A stretch of 64,000 nucleotides of DNA from Streptomyces griseocarneus (lineage in GTDB: Bacteria > Actinomycetota > Actinomycetes > Streptomycetales > Streptomycetaceae), in contig PENC01000008.1 of NCBI GenBank assembly GCA_003674045.1, positions 1-64,000 on the forward strand, read 5' to 3'. Shown here in pieces: positions 60,553 through 64,000 of this stretch. The notes beneath the pieces were generated by a model, which was not told the DNA's origin, searched no databases, and saw only the letters and a program-made list of their open reading frames with translations. Position 1 is the stretch's first letter, and each line of letters opens with the position of its first letter. The position numbers were made by a program, and so were the translations under genes.

Positions 60553-61629
60553 TTGAAGCCTTTCCGGATTCGTGTGCGCGCCGTCCTCACCGCCGTGGCG
60601 GTCACCGCGCTCGCGGCGGTGAGCCTCAGTCCGCAGAGTGCCGACGCGCGGGCCGCCGGCGAACCGCGCGCCCTTCCCGCCCCCCTCGCCGGAGAGCTCG
60701 CCAGGACGCTCGTCGCCCGGCTGGACGGGGCGGTGGCCGGCGCGTACTACGACAGCGGGGCGCGCAGACTCGTCGTCGACGTCACCGACCGGAAGGCCGC
60801 GGACGCGGTCCGCAGGGCGGGCGCGGAGCCGAAGGAGGTGACCTACTCGCAGGCCCAACTCGACACCGCCCACGTCACGTTGGACGCGATGCCCGCGATT
60901 CCCGGCACCGCCTGGGTGGCCGACCCGAGGATCAACCGCGTCGTCGTCAGCGTCGACCCCACGGTCACCGGCGACAAGCTGGCCCGCCTCAACCGCACCG
61001 TCAAGTCCCTGGGCGACGCGGTCCTGGTGCGCAGGACGTCCGCGAAGCTCACCCGGTACATCGCCGGAGGCGACGGCGTCTTCGGCGCCAAGTACCGCTG
61101 CTCGCTGGGGTTCAACGTCGTCGACGGCTCGGGCGGCCACGGCTTCGTCACCGCCGGGCACTGCGGCAAGGTCGAACTGCAGTGGGCCCCGAGCGCGGGC
61201 GCCCCGTGGATCGGCAAGACCGCCGGGTCGGAGTTCCCCGGCGTGGACCATGCCTATGTGCAGTACGCCGACGGAACCGTCGACCACCCCGGTGCCGTCG
61301 ACCTCTACGACGGCAGCACCCAGCCCATAGCCCAGGCGGCGGACCCGATGGTCGATCAGGCAGTGACCCGCAGCGGTTCCACGACGCATGTGCACTCCGG
61401 CAAGGTCACCGGCCTCGACGCCACCGTGAACTACCCGGAGGGGACGGTCAGGGGGCTGATCCAGACAACGGTCTGCGCCGAGGGCGGTGACAGCGGCGGC
61501 CCCCTCTTCCAAGGGGACACGGGCTACGGCATCCTCTCCGGTGGCAGCGGCAACTGCATGACAGGCGGCACGAGCTACTACGAGCCCCTCACCCGCGCCC
61601 TCCAGACGTACGGCGTGCGCCTCGGCTGA
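60553..61629 (+). CDS. Secreted S1 family serine protease with alpha-lytic-type pro-domain
   Basis: The 358 aa preproprotein has a signal peptide (F-R-I-R-V-R head, A-V-L-T-A-V-A-V-T-A-L core, cleavage near residue 33), a pro-region of about 130 residues (R-R-L-V-V-D-V-T-D; K-E-V-T-Y-S-Q-A-Q-L-D), and a chymotrypsin-fold domain with His in T-A-G-H-C, Asp in G-V-D-H-A and Ser in G-D-S-G-G-P. The pro-domain should act as a folding chaperone. TTG start, supported by AGGAGGTG (60539-60546); upstream in-frame ATGs run through the leader. It is convergent with the SSI gene. Confidence 0.94.
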   Translation: MKPFRIRVRAVLTAVAVTALAAVSLSPQSADARAAGEPRALPAPLAGELARTLVARLDGAVAGAYYDSGARRLVVDVTDRKAADAVRRAGAEPKEVTYSQAQLDTAHVTLDAMPAIPGTAWVADPRINRVVVSVDPTVTGDKLARLNRTVKSLGDAVLVRRTSAKLTRYIAGGDGVFGAKYRCSLGFNVVDGSGGHGFVTAGHCGKVELQWAPSAGAPWIGKTAGSEFPGVDHAYVQYADGTVDHPGAVDLYDGSTQPIAQAADPMVDQAVTRSGSTTHVHSGKVTGLDATVNYPEGTVRGLIQTTVCAEGGDSGGPLFQGDTGYGILSGGSGNCMTGGTSYYEPLTRALQTYGVRLG

Positions 61630-61651
61630 GCCCGCGGCGCGCACACGGACG

Positions 61652-61690
61652 GCGGCCCCCGGACACACCTCCACGGTGTCCGGGGGCCGC
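61652..61690. terminator. Terminator between protease and inhibitor genes
   Basis: A 16-17 bp inverted repeat (gcggcccccggacac / gtgtccgggggccgc, 5-6 nt loop) lies between the convergent stop codons. Confidence 0.85.
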
Positions 61691-61736
61691 TTCACGCCCG
61701 AGCCGGGCCTTGCCCGTCCGTCGAGTTCCGGAAGTC

Positions 61737-62198
61737 TCAGAACTCGAAGACCAGGCCCTTGCCCGCCTTGAGCATGCACGGGTTGGCGAAGGTGTGCTCG
61801 AAGCTGACCCGCTGGCCTTCCCAGACGCCCTCGGCCGTCACGATCTGCGGGTTGTACTCCTTGGTGCAGAATGTGTCGGCCTTGACCGCGACGACCTTCT
61901 CGAAGTCGCCGCCCGCGGCACGCAGCGCGCCACAGGCACCCTTGGCGTCCGGATGGGTGCCGGCCGCCTTCGGCATACAGGTCAGCGTGACCGCCCTCTG
62001 CACGCCCGACTCGGCGGCGTTCTCGCCCTGGCCGACTGTCAGGACCAGTGCGGAGGGTGCGAACAGGCTCTGCGGGAACAGACTCTGCGTCTGCGCTTCG
62101 GGGACGGGCTCCGCACTCGCGGCGGTCGTCCCGGCCGTCACCAGGCCGCCCAGTGCCAGCGCGGCCCCCAGCGCGATCCCCCCAGTGATGTACCGCAT
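61737..62198 (-). CDS. SSI-family (subtilisin inhibitor) secreted protease inhibitor
   Basis: The 153 aa preprotein has a signal peptide (G-I-A-L-G-A-A-L-A-L-G-G-L-V core, cleavage after A-S-A near 29) and an SSI domain: L-F-A-P-S-A-L-V-L-T-V-G, A-V-T-L-T-C-M-P, G-A-C-G-A-L, and F-A-N-P-C. The reactive loop reads F-C-T-K-E-Y-N-P, so by alignment to SSI the P1 residue is Lys, which points to trypsin-like targets. Four Cys give the two SSI disulphides. ATG 62198 has AAGGGAGCG; an in-frame ATG at 62258 has a stronger AGGAGGTG and adds 20 residues to the signal head. Either may be used. Confidence 0.93.
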   Translation of the reverse strand: MRYITGGIALGAALALGGLVTAGTTAASAEPVPEAQTQSLFPQSLFAPSALVLTVGQGENAAESGVQRAVTLTCMPKAAGTHPDAKGACGALRAAGGDFEKVVAVKADTFCTKEYNPQIVTAEGVWEGQRVSFEHTFANPCMLKAGKGLVFEF

Positions 62199-62411
62199 TC
62201 CGAACGCTCCCTTGGTTGGTTTCGGATAACGGACCGGAGTCTTGCCCAAGTTGAGCATGAACGCACCTCCTGCGGACACTTTCAGTCGCTGGTTGAAAAC
62301 CCAGGGTAGTTGTTCCGGAGTGGCCTGAATTGATGTGAGGCGCATCTCCCGATGGGTACTCCGGGTGGGAAGTGGCGCCGCTATGCGTCCGATTTGCGGG
62401 GGAATCGCGGG

Positions 62412-62441
62412 AATTAATGTTACAGGGATGTTGACCAGCAA
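62412..62441 (-). promoter_or_regulatory. Candidate promoter of SSI gene
   Basis: On the minus strand TTGCTG (62441-62436) and TTAATT (62417-62412) are 18 bp apart. The expected start is near 62405, upstream of both possible start codons. Confidence 0.45.
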
Positions 62442-62493
62442 GGATTCCTTGTAATCGACGATGAATTATCGAAGTCACCTTCAAAAACATGAT

Positions 62494-62522
62494 TTGCGAT
62501 GCTTAAAACCATCGGATCTAAT
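62494..62522 (+). promoter_or_regulatory. Candidate promoter of peptide importer genes
   Basis: TTGCGA (62494-62499) and TCTAAT (62517-62522) are 17 bp apart in an AT-rich stretch. The ATG at 62521 falls inside this -10, which favours the later start at 62623. Confidence 0.42.
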
Positions 62523-62622
62523 GAGCCGCACCCCGGGGCGGGAGACCTCCGCAACCCCGGCCGAAAAGAGGCCCGTCGTGCGACCGGACGGCGGCCGGAG
62601 TGATTCAGGAGCGCGGCAGCAA

Positions 62623-63594
62623 ATGGCCGAAGTGCACTCAGGAGGACCCCCGAAAGCGCCGTCCCGAGGCCCTTTCGCCACCGCCTGCCGGGCCTTCCGG
62701 CGGGACCGGACCGGCATGGCCGCGCTCGTCGTCGTCGCCCTCTGCGCCCTCCTCGCGCTTGCCGCGCCCCTGCTCGCGGCCCTCTACGGCAAGAACCCGA
62801 AGGAGCACTACGGGCAGAATCGACCCGGCCTGCTCAGCGCCGAGGGCCTGCCCGTCCTGCCCAACGGCGGTATCTCCGGGGAGCATTGGTTCGGCATCGA
62901 GCCTGGCCTCGGGCGCGACGTGCTCACCCAGCTGCTCTACGGCATGCGCACCTCGCTGCTCGTCGCCCTGGCCTCCGTCACGGTGATCGCCGTCGTCGGC
63001 ATCGTCCTCGGGGTGACCGTGGGCTACCTCAGCGGGCTCGCGGACCGCGCCTTCACATTTGTATGCAATGTGATGCTTGCTTTTCCGACACTTCTGCTGC
63101 TGCTCGCGCTGAGCCCCGTCATCCAGACGCGGTTCGTCGACCCCGGCGAGAACGAGCCCGTCTGGATGCAGTTCACCTCGCTCATCCTGGTGTTCTCCGC
63201 CTTCGGCTGGGTGCCGCTCGCGATGGTGCTCCGCACCGCCGTACGCGGCCTGCGCGAACGGGACTTCGTCGAGGCCGCGCGAGCCGTGGGCGCCGGCCGC
63301 CGCCACATCGTCTTCCGCGAGCTGCTGCCCAACGTCTGGGCGCCGGTCCTCGTCCACATCACCCTCGCCGTACCCGGCATCGTCACCGCCGAGGCCGCGC
63401 TCTCCTTCCTCGGGGTCGGCATCAACGAGCCCGTCCCCGACTGGGGCCGGATGATCTCCCGCGGCTCCGAGGTCTTCTACGACGACCCGACGTACATGGT
63501 CTTCCCGGGCGTGGCGATTCTCGTCTTCGTCCTGGCGTTCAATCTGCTCGGTGACGCGGTTCGCGATGCGTTGGATCCGCGCATCGCCGCGTAG
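62623..63594 (+). CDS. Peptide ABC transporter permease (DppC/OppC-like)
   Basis: The 323 aa protein has an N-terminal segment with F-R-R-D-R-T-G-M-A-A-L-V-V (usual DppC/OppC start), a periplasmic loop, and five further membrane helices. The EAA loop is V-E-A-A-R-A-V-G-A-G-R-R-H-I-V-F-R. It pairs with a DppB-like protein not seen in the window. ATG 62623 has AGGAG 11 nt upstream; ATG 62521 is in frame but lacks a ribosome-binding site. Codons at 63051-63096 are unusually AT-rich. The peptide-binding protein gene follows. Confidence 0.88.
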   Translation: MAEVHSGGPPKAPSRGPFATACRAFRRDRTGMAALVVVALCALLALAAPLLAALYGKNPKEHYGQNRPGLLSAEGLPVLPNGGISGEHWFGIEPGLGRDVLTQLLYGMRTSLLVALASVTVIAVVGIVLGVTVGYLSGLADRAFTFVCNVMLAFPTLLLLLALSPVIQTRFVDPGENEPVWMQFTSLILVFSAFGWVPLAMVLRTAVRGLRERDFVEAARAVGAGRRHIVFRELLPNVWAPVLVHITLAVPGIVTAEAALSFLGVGINEPVPDWGRMISRGSEVFYDDPTYMVFPGVAILVFVLAFNLLGDAVRDALDPRIAA

Positions 63595-63602
63595 TTCCTT
63601 CT

Positions 63603-63684
63603 CTGCGGGCCGGCTGTGGCTGGTCGCGCCCACGCGGCGGAGCCGCACGATGCAACAGACCCGCGCCCCTTTGGGGCGCTCAAC
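63603..63684 (+). repeat. Intergenic repeat, subtype B
   Basis: Diverged copy (ctggtcgcgcccacgcggcg, gagccgcacgatgcaac, cgcgcccctttggggcgctc), closest to that at 5060-5137. It sits between the permease and binding-protein genes and could attenuate transcription there. Confidence 0.75.
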
Positions 63685-63700
63685 TTCAACGGAGTTCGTC

Positions 63701-64000
63701 ATGTCCCGTTTCCGCATGCGCACCGCAGCTGTACCGGCTCTCGCCACCGCCGCCGTCATGCTGATGTGCTCCTGCTCGGCGGGTGCGGGCTCCCCGGCCG
63801 CGGACGGGAAGGAGGACGGCGGCACCGCCGTCAAGAGCGGCGCGCGGCTCACCGCCACCCTCGGCACCGCCAAGGACAGCCAGGGCCCGGCCCCCGTCGT
63901 CCCCGGCGCGCGCACCGGTGGCACCGTGAAGATCGCCAACCTCAACGACTACAGCCACCTCGACCCGCAGAAGATCTACGCGGGCGAGTCCTACAGCACC
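63701..64000 (+). CDS. Peptide ABC transporter substrate-binding lipoprotein (partial)
   Basis: Only the first 100 residues are inside the window. A signal peptide with R-F-R-M-R head and A-T-A-A-V-M-L-M core ends in a lipobox-like C-S-C, so lipid attachment at Cys25 is likely. A linker follows, then G-G-T-V-K-I-A-N-L-N-D-Y and L-D-P-Q-K-I-Y, the start of the SBP_bac_5 fold. GGAG (63691-63694) precedes the ATG. It should bind oligopeptides for the permease just upstream. Confidence 0.88.
   Translation, partial: MSRFRMRTAAVPALATAAVMLMCSCSAGAGSPAADGKEDGGTAVKSGARLTATLGTAKDSQGPAPVVPGARTGGTVKIANLNDYSHLDPQKIYAGESYST

Noticed and set aside
58315..62490. 1391-codon open frame on the minus strand across both protease genes
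   Set aside because: High GC makes long antisense frames common. The protein is Gly/Arg/Val-rich nonsense, and the plus-strand proteases and slipin have complete motifs.

Overview
The window is a 64 kb piece of a Streptomyces chromosome. The coding GC is very high and third codon positions are almost always G or C. GTG and TTG starts are common, and the gene order (rRNA operon, tlyA-nadK-recN, pyrG, ald, parA-scpA-scpB-rluB, tyrA-cmk-plsC-der) is the conserved actinobacterial core. No integrase, transposase, CRISPR array, tRNA or large biosynthetic cluster was seen. The left edge cuts a 23S rRNA gene and the right edge cuts a peptide-binding lipoprotein gene.

Layout. 1-0.4 kb: end of an rRNA operon (23S 3' end, 5S, strong terminator). 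0.5-5 kb: an Arg/Asp-repeat TPR protein carrying a perfect 299 bp tandem duplication, a DUF1015 protein and a HAD phosphatase. 5.2-10.3 kb: a siderophore uptake cassette (SIP reductase, lipoprotein, two FecCD permeases, ATPase) arranged around an iron box. 10.3-16.5 kb: SCP2 protein, tlyA, nadK, an S41 protease inserted on the other strand, and recN. 16.8-22.9 kb: glycosyltransferase, PucR regulator, MFS exporter and GH15 hydrolase. 23.3-34.5 kb: pyrG, a NUDIX hydrolase, a STAND-type ATPase with TPRs, ald, then parA, a candidate ribbon-helix-helix protein, scpA, scpB and rluB. 34.6-43.2 kb: DUF952, tyrA, cmk, plsC, der, two hypothetical genes, a glycosyltransferase and its partner. 43.2-53.4 kb: a stand-alone ctaD, an I78 inhibitor, PAP2, a PIG-V-like mannosyltransferase, a DHA2 exporter, a glutaryl-CoA dehydrogenase-like gene, a SepF paralogue and a DUF5685 protein with an extreme Cys-rich tail. 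53.8-58.2 kb: a three-gene flavin monooxygenase operon with a palindromic operator candidate and a TTA codon. 58.3-64 kb: two streptogrisin-type secreted proteases, a slipin, an SSI-type inhibitor (predicted P1 Lys) and the start of a peptide ABC importer.

How the genes work together. The fec cassette imports ferric siderophores and releases the iron. The par/scp genes are likely to serve chromosome organisation. The right end reads as extracellular protein degradation: proteases, an inhibitor to restrain them, and peptide uptake. 

Two window-wide patterns stand out. First, an intergenic repeat with the core gcagttccccgcgcccct occurs nine times, with two diverged relatives, mostly just 3' of genes. 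Second, about ten genes have a TAnnnT hexamer ending 6-7 nt before the start codon, which predicts leaderless mRNAs.
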